From: Prorocentrum cordatum
Taxonomy: Eukaryota > Sar > Dinophyceae > Prorocentrales > Prorocentraceae
Length of the DNA stretch: 64,000 bases
Direction: 5' to 3'
NCBI GenBank assembly: GCA_963575745.1
Contig: CAUYUJ010014263.1
Coordinates: 257,604-321,603 of the forward strand
Shown here one piece after another: positions 21,411-32,418 of this stretch (position 1 is the stretch's first letter; every line of letters starts with the position of its first letter). Below the pieces are notes generated by a model. The model had not been told where the DNA came from. It ran no database searches and saw nothing but the letters and a program-made list of their open reading frames with translations. A program made the translations under genes and the position numbers.

Positions 21411-22230
21411 CTCTCCGGCGACCCGCACCCATAGGAGAAGTCCAGCTGGACTTGTCCTATGGGTGGGGTGCTCGGCTCTCCGGCGACCCCCACCCATAGG
21501 AGAAGTCCAGCTGGACTTGTCCGATTGGCTCTCCCGCGACCCCCACGCATAGGAGAAGTCCAGCTGGACTTGTCCTATGGGTGGGGTGCTCGGCTCTCCG
21601 GGGACCCCCACCCATAGGAGAAGTCCAGCTGGACTTGTCCTATGGGTGGGGTGGTTGGCTCTCCGGCAACCCCCACCCATATGGGAGAAGTCCAGCTGGA
21701 CTTGTCCTATGGGTGGGGTGCTTGGCTCTCCGCGAGCCCCACCCATAGAGAAGTCCAGCTGGACTTCTCCTATGGTGGGGTGCTTGGCTCTCCGGCGACC
21801 CCCACCCATAGGAGAATTCCAGCTGGACTTGTCCTATGGGTGGGGTGCTTGGCTCTGCGGCGACCCCCACCCATAGGAGAAGTCCAGCTGGACTTGTCCT
21901 ATGGTTGGGGTGCTTGGCTCTCCGGGGACCCCCCCCATAGGAGAAGTCCAGCTGGACTTGTCCTATTGGCTCTCCCGCAACCCCCACCCATAGGAGAAGT
22001 CCAGCTGGACTTGTCCTATGGGTGGTTTGCTTGGCTCTCCCGCAACCCCCACCCATAGGAGAAGTCCAACAAGACTTGTCCTATGTGTGGGGTGCTTGGC
22101 TCTCCGGCGACCCCCACCCATAGGAGAAGTCCAGCTGGACTTGTCCTATGGGTGGGGTGCTTGGCTCTCCGGCGACCCCACCCCCACCCATAGGAGAAGT
22201 CCAGCTGGACTTGTCCTATGGGCGGGGTGC
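21410..22230 (+). repeat. Satellite C (~64-bp), left arm, ~12 copies of a self-palindromic unit
   Basis: Each unit contains CACCCATAGGAGAAGTCCAG followed directly by CTGGACTTGTCCTATGGGTG, a 40-nt palindrome with one mismatch and no loop, separated by GGGTGCTTGGCTCTCCGGCGA-like spacers. The right arm keeps only about three copies (22,541-22,725). Confidence 0.9.
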
Positions 22231-22541
22231 TTTTCGCTCAGCGCTAAAAGCAAGCGAAATTTCTCCTATGGGGGGGGGGGTCCCCAGACCCCCCCCCCCA
22301 TAGGAGAAGTCCAGCTGGACTTCTCCTATGGGGGGGGGGGGTCTGGAGACCCCCCCCCCCATAGGGGATCGCCCTCACATATTGATTCCTTATGTGAGGG
22401 CGATCCCTATGGGGGGGGGGTCTCCAGACCCCCCCCCCATAGGAGAAGTCCAGCTGGACTTCTCCTATGGGGGGGGGGGTCTGGGGACCCCCCCCCCCAT
22501 AGGAGAAATTTCGCTTGCTTTTAGCGCTGAGCGAAAAGCAC
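22230..22541. repeat. Core and loop of the giant palindrome
   Basis: Nearly perfect symmetry around 22,386: GATCGCCCTCACATA, the loop TTGATTCCT, then TATGTGAGGGCGATC. Outside it alternate C9-11/G9-11 runs with TCTGGAGAC, the AAGTCCAGCTGGACTT palindrome and finally CTTTTCGCTCAGCGCTAAAA. The arms differ here by run length and one substitution only. Confidence 0.9.
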
Positions 22542-22730
22542 CCCACCCATAGGACAAGTCCAGCTGGACTTCTCCTATGGGCGGGGGTCGCCGGAGAGCC
22601 GAGCACCCCACCCATAGGACAAGTCCAGCTGGACTTCCCCTATGGGTGGGGGTCGCCGGAGAGCCAAGCACCCCACCCATAGGACAAGTCCAGCTGGACT
22701 TCTCCTATGGGTGGGGGTCCCCGGAGAGGG
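22541..22730 (+). repeat. Satellite C, right arm, ~3 copies
   Basis: The same 64-bp self-palindromic unit as 21.4-22.2 kb, with far fewer copies. This is the largest copy-number difference between the arms near the centre. Confidence 0.9.
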
Positions 22731-22834
22731 AAGGCGACGACAACGATGACGATGTCGAGGACGATGGCGGCGACGAGGACGACGACGATGACGACAGCCG
22801 CGACGACGACGAAGACGATGACGACGACGATAAA

Positions 22835-22869
<35 letters not shown>

Positions 22870-24075
22870 GGGCGACGACGACGACGACGGCAGCGACGCC
22901 GACTACGATCACGACGACGAGGGGGACGACGACGGCGACGATGACGGCGACGAGGGCGACGATGACGACGACGACGACGACGACGACGATAAGGACGACG
23001 ACGACGACGAAGACGACGACGACGACGGGGGCGACGACGACGACTGCTTCGATGGAGACGACGACGAAGACGACGACGAAGGCGACAACAACGACGACGA
23101 TGACGAAGACGACGGCGACGACTTCGAAGACGACTACTACTGCGTCGACGAAGACGACAACGACAACGACGACGACGACCAGGGCGACGACGGCGACGAG
23201 GGCGACGACGACGACGAGGGCGACGACGACGACAAAGACGACAAAGACGACGACAAAGACGACGACGACGACGAGGGCGACGACGCCGACGACGACGACG
23301 AGGGCGACGACGACTGAGACGACGAAGGCATGCACGATCCTTGCGGTGTGCGGGGTCCAGCGTCCGGCGTCCGGCGTCTGGCGTCCGGCGTCCGGTGTCC
23401 GGTGTCCTGTTTCCAATGTCCGGCGACCAGCGTCCGGCGTCTGGCGTCTGGCATCTGGCGTCCGGTGTCCGGTGTCTGGTGTCTGGTGTCCGTTGTCCTG
23501 TGTCCGGAGTCTGGTGTTCGGTGTCCCTGTCCGGGCGCCTGGTGTCCTGTGTCCGGTGTCTGGCGTCAGTTGCAGAGCATGAGGCGGGGGAGGAGCAGCA
23601 GCAGCAGGAGGATGAGGATGATGATGGTGATGAGGAGGAGGAGGGTACCAATAATCATAATGAGGATGAGGATAAGCAGCAGGAGGACGAGGAGGAGGAT
23701 GTTGAGGTGGAGGAGGGGGTTGAGGAGGATGAGGAGGATGGGGAGGAGGATAAGGAAGGGGTGGATAAGGAGGGGAATCAAGAGAATGAGGCTGAAGATG
23801 ATGAGGAGGATGAGGAGACGGAGAAGGAGGAGGATATTGAGGAGGATGATGAGGATGATGAGGAAGAACTATATGATTACAATGACGATGATGAGCAGGA
23901 GGACAAGCAGCAGGACAAGGATACAGCAGCAGCAGGATGAGGAGAATGAGGATGAGGAGGAGAAGTAAGGAGCAGCAGGAGGATGATGATGATGATGATG
24001 GCGATGATGAAAAAGAGGGGGAGGTAGAGGAACAGGAGGAGGATGGGGAGGAGGAACAGCAGCAGAATGAGGATT

Positions 24076-24151
<76 letters not shown>

Positions 24152-25400
24152 GGGGGAATGAAGAGGATGAGGAGGAGGGGAAGGAGGATGAGGAAGAGGT
24201 GGACGGGGAGAAGGAGGAGGAGAAAGAGTGGAAGATGATCAGGAGGATGAGGAGCAGCAGGAGCGGGCCCCAACGGGCGTGCCGGACCGGCGGGTGGACC
24301 GTAACGGACGGGTCGGGTCGGGCGGGCGGGACATTAAAGTAGGAAACATCATCGAGTTGGCACGCGCGTGTCCTAACGGGCGGATCGGGTCCGGCGGGCG
24401 GACCCTAACGGGCGGGCGGGTCGGTTTGGGCGGGACATTTAAATAGTGTTCAATCTGTCTTGCTGAACCTCTGCGAGGGCGACGAGGGAGACGAAAACGA
24501 CGAGGGCGAGGACGACGACGACGAAGTCGACGACGATGAAGGCGACGACGACGACGACGACGACGACGATGAAGGCGACGACAACGACGAAGACCGCGAC
24601 GACGACCCGTCCTCCTCCTCCTCCGCCTCCTTCTCCTCGTCTCCTCCTCCTCCTCCCTCTTCCTCCTCCTCCCCCACCTTCACAGTCATCAAAGCGTAAT
24701 ACTCGCTATGATCGTCAGCAGCGGCATCAACATCATCATGATCATCACCAGCATCGTCATCGTCATTATCATCACCATCATCACCATCACCATCATCACC
24801 ATCATCATCACCATCATCATCATCACCATCGTAACCACCATCACTACCATCACCATCATCACTACTACTACCACCACCACCATCATCATCACCATCATCA
24901 CCATCATCACCACCAACATCGATATCATCATCATCATCATCATCATCATCGTCGTCATCAGCATCGTCATCATCATCATCATCATCATGGCATGGTCAAC
25001 TTCATTGACAGCTTCGTCACCACCGTAATCATCATCACCGTCATCGTCGTCGTCGTCTGCATCCATCGCAATCGTTACCGTAGTCGCCATCAACACCAAC
25101 ATAAACATCATCATCATCGACGTCCGGGGCCGGTGTCCAGAATCCGGTGTCTGGTGTCCGGTGTCCAATGATTCCAATGTCATGTGTCCGGTGTCCGGTG
25201 TCCGGTGTCCGTTGTCCAGTGTCCGGTGCCCGATGCCCGGTGCCCGGTGTCCAGTGCCCGGTGTCGGGTGTTTGGTGTCCGCTGTCTGGTATCCGGTGTC
25301 CAGTGTCCAGCGCGCGAGAATGGTTCTATAGTACGGCGACGGCGGCGGCGACGACGACGACGGGGGCGACGACGACGACGACGGCGACGACGACGATGAC
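22730..25400 (+). repeat. Right-arm mirror of the simple-repeat blocks
   Basis: In order: GACGACGAC (22.73-23.32 kb), GTCCGGTGTCC (23.34-23.57), GAGGATGAGG with a (GAT)n run at 24,075-24,150 (23.58-24.29), GGGCGGGTCGG with CATTAAAGTAG (24.29-24.45), GACGACGAC then CATCATCAC (24.48-25.1) and GTGTCCGGTGTCC (25.13-25.32). The order and strand are the reverse of the left arm. Confidence 0.88.
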
Positions 25401-26100
25401 GACGATGCCGAGGCCCCGGCAGGTCACCGAGGTTGGTGACCTCGCGAGGCCCTTTGGAGGCCTGGGCGGGCCACCGAATGTCGAATACAGGACGGTGACC
25501 TTGCGAGGCCCGTTGGAGGCCCGAGGCCCGTTGAAGGCCACGGAAGGTCACCGAGGTCCGTGACCCTGCGAGGCTCGTTGGAACTCCTGGCAGGCCACCG
25601 CATGTCAAACACGGGCCGGTGACCTTGCGTGGCCCGCTGGAGGCCCGGGCAGGTCACCGAGGTCGGTGACCTCGCGAGGCCCGTTGAGGGCCCCGGGAGG
25701 TCACCGAGGTCGGTGATTTTGCGAGGCTCTTTGGAGCCCCTGGCAGGTCACTTAGTCTCAAACCCAGGCCGGTGGCCTTGCGAAGCCCGCTGAAAGCCCG
25801 AAGGTCTCCGAGGTGGGTGTCCTCATGGGGCCCGTTGAAGGCCCTGACATGTTACTGAGACCTTGCAAGGCTCTTTGGACCCCCCGGCATGTGACCGTAT
25901 ATCGAACACAGGCCAGTGACCTTGCGTGGCCCGCTGGAGGCGCCAACAAGTCACCGAGGTCGTTGACCTCGCGAGGCCCGTTGAGGGCCCCGGGAGGTCG
26001 CCGACGTCGGTGACCTCGCGAGGCTTTTTGGAGGCCCTGGCAGGTCACCGATCACCGAGGTCGGTGACTTTGCGAGGCTCGCTGGCCCCTACAGTGGAAG
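25400..26100 (+). repeat. Satellite B, right arm
   Basis: Mirror of 18.06-18.83 kb: GGTCACCGAGGTCGGTGACC and CCTTGCGAGGCCCGTTGGAG repeat about 12 times. Confidence 0.9.
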
Positions 26101-27260
26101 CCATAGGCATCCTTGCAACTCTGGGCTAAGAGATGTCGTGACCTGAGCAGGTCCAGTCCAAATCGCCTTAGACATCCTCGCAAGTCTGGGCTCAGACATG
26201 CCGCGCGCGAGGTGAATCAGACAATTTTGCCTCAGACATTCTCGCCGCTCTGGCCTCAGAGATGCCTGAACCTGAGGTGACCTGGTCCGTTTCGCCTGAG
26301 ACATCTTCGCAAATTTGAGCTCCCAGCTGCCATGCGCCAGGTGGTCTGGCCAATTCCGCCTGAGATATCTTCGCATCTCTGGGCTTAGATGCCGCGCGCG
26401 AGATGGTGAAGCCGGGCTCGCCTGAGCATCCTCGCAACACTGGGCTCAGATACGCCCTGACTTGATGTGGTACAGCCCGTTTCGACTGAGATATCCTCGC
26501 AACTCTGGGCTCAGAGATGCCTTTCGCGAGGTGGTCTGGCCCATTTTGCCTGAGACACCCTTGCAGTTCTGGGTTGAGACTCAGACATGCCGCGCACGAA
26601 ACGGTCCTGACATTCTCGCCCGAGACATCATCGCAACTCTGGGATTGGAGATGCTCTGACCTGATGTGGTCTGGCCCGATTCGCTTGAAACAGTTCCGCA
26701 ACTCCAAACTCAGATATGCCCTGACTTGAGGTGGTCCGGCCCAGTTCGCTTGGGACATTCTCGCAACTCTGGTCTCCGAGATGCCACGTGCGAGGTGGTC
26801 CAGCCAGTTTCGCCTGAGGTATCCTCGCAACTCTGGGCTCCTAGATGTCGCGCGCAGGGTGATTTAACCATTTTCGCCTCCGACATCCTCGGAATTCTGG
26901 GCTCCACCATGCCGCGCGCGAAAATCTGGCCAACTTTCCCCGAGACATCCTCGCAATTCTGGGCTCAGAGGTACTCTGACCTGAGGTGGTCTGGCCCTTT
27001 CCGCCCGAGACAGTTTCGCAACTATGGGCTCAGGCATGCCGCGCGCGAGGTTGGCCGGCGCGCTTCGCCTGAGGCATCCTCGCAACTCCAGCCTCAGAGA
27101 CGCTGCGCGCGAGGTGGTCTGGCCAGGCTCAAGGATGCCCTGAATTGAGGTAGCCCGGCCAGTTTCGCCTGAGACCTTTTCGCAACGCTGGGCTCCGAGA
27201 TGTGGCGCGCTAAGTGGCCCAACCCGTTCGCCTGAGACATCCTCGCAACTGGGCTCCCAG
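26100..27260 (+). repeat. Satellite A, right arm, forward block
   Basis: ~65-bp units with TCCTCGCAACTCTGGGCTC; the mirror of 16.91-18.06 kb. Confidence 0.9.
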
Positions 27261-29670
27261 ACGGGGCCAGGACCACACGATTAATTATCGAGTCGTCCTC
27301 CAGGAGGGGTTCAACCGCCCATGGCCCAAGGGGGCAGTTAACCGGTGCCGAGGCGAGAGCCGGATTTCTGATTCATGTGGAACGACGTCTCAGGCGGGAG
27401 CGCTAGGCCGGAATATATATGTTGAGGGAATTTCCGGCGAGAGGAGAAATATGAAGGCAAGAAGGATAACCTTAAGTACAAGGAAGGGCGAGGAGAACCC
27501 GGATTAGGAAGAGCATCAGGAGCACGATGATGAGAATGATGATACAGAGGAGGAGGAGGAGGAGGAGGAGGGGGAAAGTCACGGCGAGAAGGAGGAGGAA
27601 CGGCATGAGGATGCGGAGGAAAAGGGAAGACGATGAGGTTGCGTAGGAGGGTGGGCGGCGAGAAACACGATGAGGGCGGCGACATAAACAACGACGACGA
27701 CATTAATAACGACAAGGGCGCACGCAAATCAGGAACAGGAGGACGGCGACTCGGAGGACGAGAACAAGTTTTGAAGCCACGTTAGATCTAGAGTCGTTGA
27801 TGGGGGTGCTGGACCCGGGCCTTAATATATTCCTCCTTCGTCGCTGCTCCGCGTCATCCTTCTGCTGCTGCTGCCCCTCACATCCCCCGTCCCTCCGCTG
27901 CTCTCTTGTCACGTCTCGCCCGCCGCCCCCCCCCACGCACTTCTCGCTCCTCACTTTCCACGCTTGTCCAAGGAGGAATTAAAGAGGATCAGATGGGCCG
28001 CAGATGCGCAGAGTATCAAACAGCAGAGGAAGATACAGCTGAGGATGAAGATGAATAATATGATTGCCGTGACGAGGTGGATCGCAACGATGGCGGCGAC
28101 CCGCCGACCATGACGACTGCAATATATCACAACAACATCGGCGCTCAAGGTGACGACAACAATGGTTGCAATGATTCCTCATGAAGTTGATTGTGAGTGA
28201 ATTTGATGATGAGCATGGTGGTGATGACGATGGCCACGATGATGATGAGGACGATGATGATGATGATGACGATGATGATGATAATGATGATAATGTCCAC
28301 GACAACGATGAGGGTCCGGATGACGACGACGGCGACGACTACGACGAAGACGAATCGGATGAACGGGCGGCCGTCCGCCGCGGCAGAAGCGGACGGCCGG
28401 CCGAGGCCGCGGCGAACGCCCAAGAGATCTACGCGGCGGCCTCTGCTGAGAGAAAGTCTGCGCTGCAAGGCTCTTCTCAGCAAGGGCACCCGGGTGCCTC
28501 TGCTGAGAAGGCGTGGGTCTGATCCCGGGATCGCCCGCTGGGCGTGATGAGACGACGCCCTCCAAGTAGAGCTTGTTTCATCAGGGCCAGACGATGATCC
28601 CAGGGTCAGACCCACGTCCTCTCAGCAGAGGCACCCGCTTGCCTCGCTGGGAAGACCCCTACAGCGCAAGCCTCATCTCAGCAGACGCCGCCGTGTAGAT
28701 CCTAGACGTTCGCCGCGCCGCGTGCTCTCAGCAGGGCCGCTGGGTTGGCCTTGCCGAGAACGCGTAGAATGCGGCAAACGCCTAAGACCCCAGGGGCAGG
28801 GGGCTCGATCGGAAGCGAACCGCTGTTGGTGTCGGCTGTATCTTCTGTTGGAATACCGATGCCGATCATGGCTTGGTACTGGTACCTGCACCGGCATCGG
28901 TACTGGTATCGATAGCGATACTGCTACCGACAGGCGCATAACCGTTCTTAGCATCAACAGTCGCGCAGTCCAAGGGGGCCCTGCGGGAGTCTGGAGGAGA
29001 GAGGGGGCTGCAAGGAGGAGCAGGAGGGGTATGGGGGGAGATGGAGGAGGCAGCAGCAGAAGGAGGACCAGGACAAGGATGGAGACGAGGCGGAGAAGCA
29101 TCACCAACATACCGATTTATAGGCTCAGTCCAGCATCCCCGAGAGCGATTTTGAGCCAGGATGGCTCCAAATATTGTTCGCGCGTCCGCCGAATCATCGT
29201 CCTCCCGCCCCTGATTTGCCTGCGCCCTTGTCATCATCACAGTCGCCGTCATTGCTGACATCGTCCTCTATGCCAATATTTCTTGCCCTCTCCCCCTTCC
29301 CGAACCTCCTTCTCCTCCCCCTCCTTCTCCTCCCCCCCTCATCCAGTTCCTCCTTCTCCTCGTCTTTCCTCTCCCTCCTCCTCTTTTTTCTCACTATCAC
29401 CATCGTGTTCCTGATGTTATTCCTCCTGGTTCTTCTCGCCCCACCTCGCTCTCCTGGTTCTCCTCCTCGCCCTCAAAGTTCTCCTCTCGCTGGAGATTTC
29501 AACGTGTGCCAGGGCGTGTCAGAAATTCATGTTCTCGCCTCGGCGCCGGCTAACTGCCCCCTCGGGGCAGGGGCGCCTGGACCCCTCCTGGGGCGCAACT
29601 CGATATTTGCGATGTAATGTAACAGGAAGCTTGGGCCTGGCCCCGTCTGACTCCTCCTCTCCCACCTCTC
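27260..29670 (+). repeat. Secondary palindrome inside the right arm, centre ~28,565
   Basis: The centre is GACGACGCCCTCC / GAGCTTGTTTCATCA around 28,552-28,580. GCACCCGGGTGCCTCTGCTG on the left is answered by CAGCAGAGGCACCC on the right (28,623-28,636). The GTTTGCCGC, GA/CT and (GAT)n blocks recur on both sides. It is the mirror of the left-arm secondary palindrome. Confidence 0.8.
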
Positions 29671-31490
29671 GGAGCCCAGTTGTGAGGATGTCTCAGGCAA
29701 AACTGACTGGGCTACCTCGTGCGCGGCATCTCGGAGCCCAGAGTTGCGAGGAGGTCTCAGGCGAAATTGGCCCGACCATCTCTCGCGCGGCATTTTGGAG
29801 CCCAGAGTTGCGAGGATGGATCAGGCAAATCTGGCCGGAGTACCTCGAGCGCATCATCTCTGTGCCCGGAGTTGCGGGGATGCATCAGGCCATATTGGCC
29901 AAACGACCTCGGGCGCGGCATGTCTGAACCCAGAGTTGCGAAGATGTCTCAGGCGAGAATGGGCCAGATCACCTCAAGTCAGGAGCATCTCTGAGCCCAG
30001 AATTGCGAGGATGTCCCAGGCGAACCGGACTGGACAACCTCACGCGTCGCAATTTCGAGCCCAGAGTTGTGAGGATGTCTCTGGCGACATGGGCCAGATC
30101 ACCTCAGGCCACAACAGTTCAGAGACCAAAGTTGCGAGGATGTCTCAGGCGAAACGGGCCCGACCACCTCGCACGCGGCATCTCTGAGCCTGGAGTTGCG
30201 AGGATGTCCCAGGCGAAACAGGCTGGACCACCTTATGTCAGAGTATCCCTGAGCCCGCGCGCGACATCTTGGAGCCCAGAGTTGCGAAGATGTCGCAGGC
30301 AAAATTAGCCGGACCGCTTCGCACGCGGCATCTCGGAGCCCAGAGTTGCGAGGAGGTCTGAGGCGAGTTTAACTGGGCCACCTCGCGCCTGGCATCTCGG
30401 ATCTCAGAGTTGCGTGAATGCCCTGGGCGAATGGGGCCAGACCACCTCAGGTCAGGGCATATCTGAGCCCAGAGTTGCGAGGATGTCACAGGCGAGTCGT
30501 GCTGGACCAACTCAGTCAGAGCATTTCCGATCCCAGAGTTTCGATGATGCCTCTGGCGAAACGGGCCCGACCACCTCGCACGCGGCATCTCTGAGCCTGG
30601 AGTTGCGAGGATGTCCCAGGCGAAACAGGCTGGACCACCTTATGTCAGAGTATCCCTGAGCCCACGCGCGACAACTTGGAGCCCAGAGTTGCGAAGATGT
30701 CGCAGGCAAAATTAGCCGGACCGCTTCGCACGCGGCATCTCGGAGCCCAGAGTTGCGAGGAGGTCTGAGGCGAGTTTAACTGGGCCACCTCGCGCCTGGC
30801 ATCTCGGATCTCAGAGTTGCGTGAATGCCCTGGGCGAATGGGGCCAGACCACCTCAGGTCAGGGCATGTCTGAGCCCAGAGTTGCGAGGATGTCACAGGC
30901 GAATCGTGCTGGACCAACTCAGTCAGAGCATTTCCGATTCCAGAGTTTCGATGATGCCTCTGGCGAAAATGGGCAAGACCACCTCGCGAGAGGTTTCTCG
31001 GAACCCAGAGCTGCGAGGAGGTCTCAGGCGAAGTGGGCCCGAACCACATCAATCCAGGACATATATGAGCCAGGATTTGCAAGGATCCTCAGGCGAGCCG
31101 GGCCGCACCTCTTCGCGCGCGGCATCTGGGAGCCCAGAGTTGCGAAGATGTCTCAGGCGAAATTGGCCAGACCACCTCGCGCGCGGCATCTCGCAGAGTT
31201 GGGGAGGATGTCTCAGGCGAGAATGTCTGAAATAAGCTTTTCCAGATCACCTCGCGCTCGGCATGTCTGAGCCAAGAGTTGCGAGTATGTCTGAGGCGAA
31301 ACGGGCTGGACATCCTCAGGTTAGGGGCATATCTGAGCCCAGAGTTGCGAGGACGTCTCAGACGAAATAGACTGGACCACTTTGCGCGTGGCATCTTGGA
31401 TCCCAGAGTTGCGAGGATGAGTCAGGCGAAATGGGCCAGGCCACCTTGCCCCTGGCAGCTCGGAGCCCAGAGTTGCGAGGAACTCTCAAC
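29670..31490 (+). repeat. Satellite A, right arm, inverted block with a 407-bp tandem duplication
   Basis: ~65-bp units with GAGTTGCGAGGATGTCTCAG. 30,149-30,555 is repeated almost exactly at 30,556-30,962 (offset 407 bp). The left arm has only one counterpart near 13.5 kb, so the duplication arose after the arms formed. Confidence 0.88.
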
Positions 31491-32310
31491 GCAACGCAGC
31501 GCAGCGCAATTGGAAGTGACGCAACAGAAATGCAATCCCATGCGTTGTAATGCCATGCAATGCAATGCAATGCAATGGCATTCCATGCAAGTGCAATGCA
31601 GCATATGCAAAATGCAAGTGCAGATGGGCATGAGACAGAGGCTTCCACTGTGGGGGATGCGGGATAAAGAGAGAGAGAGAGAGGGAGAGAAGGAGCGCGA
31701 TGAGGAGGATGTGGAGTTGTTTTCCAGGTCTCTCCATGCAACTTGGCATGAACCACAGTGCAATACCAGTAGCAGGAGGCGCGGCTGGCAACAGGATCCA
31801 GCACATCGGAAGCGAACATAGCAGGAACACGAAGAGGGCCGCCGAAAGCCGCCGAGGGCCGCCGAAGGCCGCCAGGGGCTGCCGAAAGCCACCGGCGGCC
31901 GCTGAAGGCCGCCGAGGGGCGACGAGGCAGAGGAGGGCGAGGAGGAGGGCGAGGAGGAGGAGGAGGAGGAGGAGGAGGAGGAGGAGGAGGAGGAGGAGGA
32001 GGAGGGGGGGGAGGGGGAGGAGGGAAGGAGGAGGAGGAGGGAGGAGGAGGGAGGAGGAGAGGAGGAGGAGGAGAGAGGAGGAGGAGGAGGAGGAGGAGGA
32101 GGAGGAGGAGGAGGGGAGGGGGAGGAGGAGGAGGAGGAGGAGGAGGAGGAGGAGGAGGAGGAGGAGGAGGAGCAGGAGGAGGGAGAGGGGGAGGAGGCAA
32201 GGAGGAGGAGGAGGGAGAGGACGAGGTGGTAGTAGGACGTGAAAAGAGGAAGGAAGGGGAGGAGGACAGGAGGAGGAAGTGGAGGAGGAGGAGGAGAAGG
32301 AGGAGGACGA
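31490..32310 (+). repeat. Right-arm GCAATGCAATG block, inner terminal motif and GAG tract
   Basis: 31,490-31,740 mirrors the GCATTGCATGG block. TAGCAGGAACACGAAGAG at 31,819 is the inverted inner terminal motif. 31,835-31,930 is GCCGCCGAAGGCC repeats and 31,930-32,310 is nearly pure GAG. Confidence 0.85.
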
Positions 32311-32418
32311 CGAGGAGGAAAAACAAAACCAGCAGCAGGAGGCGGAGCTGACAACTGGATCAAGCACATCTGGAGCCCACTTAGCAGAACAAAAGCCCAC
32401 TTAGCAGGAACACGACTT
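32311..32418 (+). repeat. Right terminal inverted repeat
   Basis: It ends CTTAGCAGGAACACGACTT, the exact reverse complement of the left end, with the two AGCCCACTTAGCAG copies preserved. CACT follows at 32419-32422. Confidence 0.85.

Larger units (their letters stand above)
12343..32418 (+). other. Giant hairpin intron: 20,076-bp palindromic insertion
   Basis: The left arm 12343-22381 and right arm 22391-32418 are inverted copies around the 9-nt loop TTGATTCCT. The outer 100 bases of the arms match at 93 positions by hand alignment, and the inner ~150 differ almost only in G/C-run length. Intermediate blocks recur in mirrored order: 13.1-18.1 with 26.1-31.5 kb, 18.06-18.83 with 25.4-26.1 kb, 20.3-21.4 with 22.7-23.6 kb. 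CACT flanks both ends (12339-12342 and 32419-32422). Coding sequence resumes in frame directly after the second CACT if one CACT and the palindrome are removed (CCA CT + C TAC ATG). No placement of that junction gives GT, GC or GA with AG. No transposase or other protein is seen inside. Confidence 0.85.

Noticed and set aside
20570-23320. Long frames of Asp, Arg, Val, Ser or Thr runs
   Set aside because: They are translations of CGT/GAC trinucleotide repeats, open in several frames and on both strands.
13090-31490. CRISPR array in the ~65-bp or ~55-bp repeats
   Set aside because: Units diverge continuously, have no constant repeat with unique spacers, and the context is eukaryotic.
12345-32407. 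Ordinary GT-AG splicing of the giant intron (AA|GTCGTG to TTAGCAG|GAAC)
   Set aside because: It puts exon 5 in a frame without the good coding sequence (YMCGDTVKS...), whereas the CACT junction keeps it.
12343-32418. The palindrome as an assembly or missing-adapter artefact
   Set aside because: The arms differ by substitutions at the ends, by satellite numbers (about 12 against 3 units) and by a 407-bp duplication in one arm. An artefactual mirror would be identical apart from read errors. Read-level proof is still needed.
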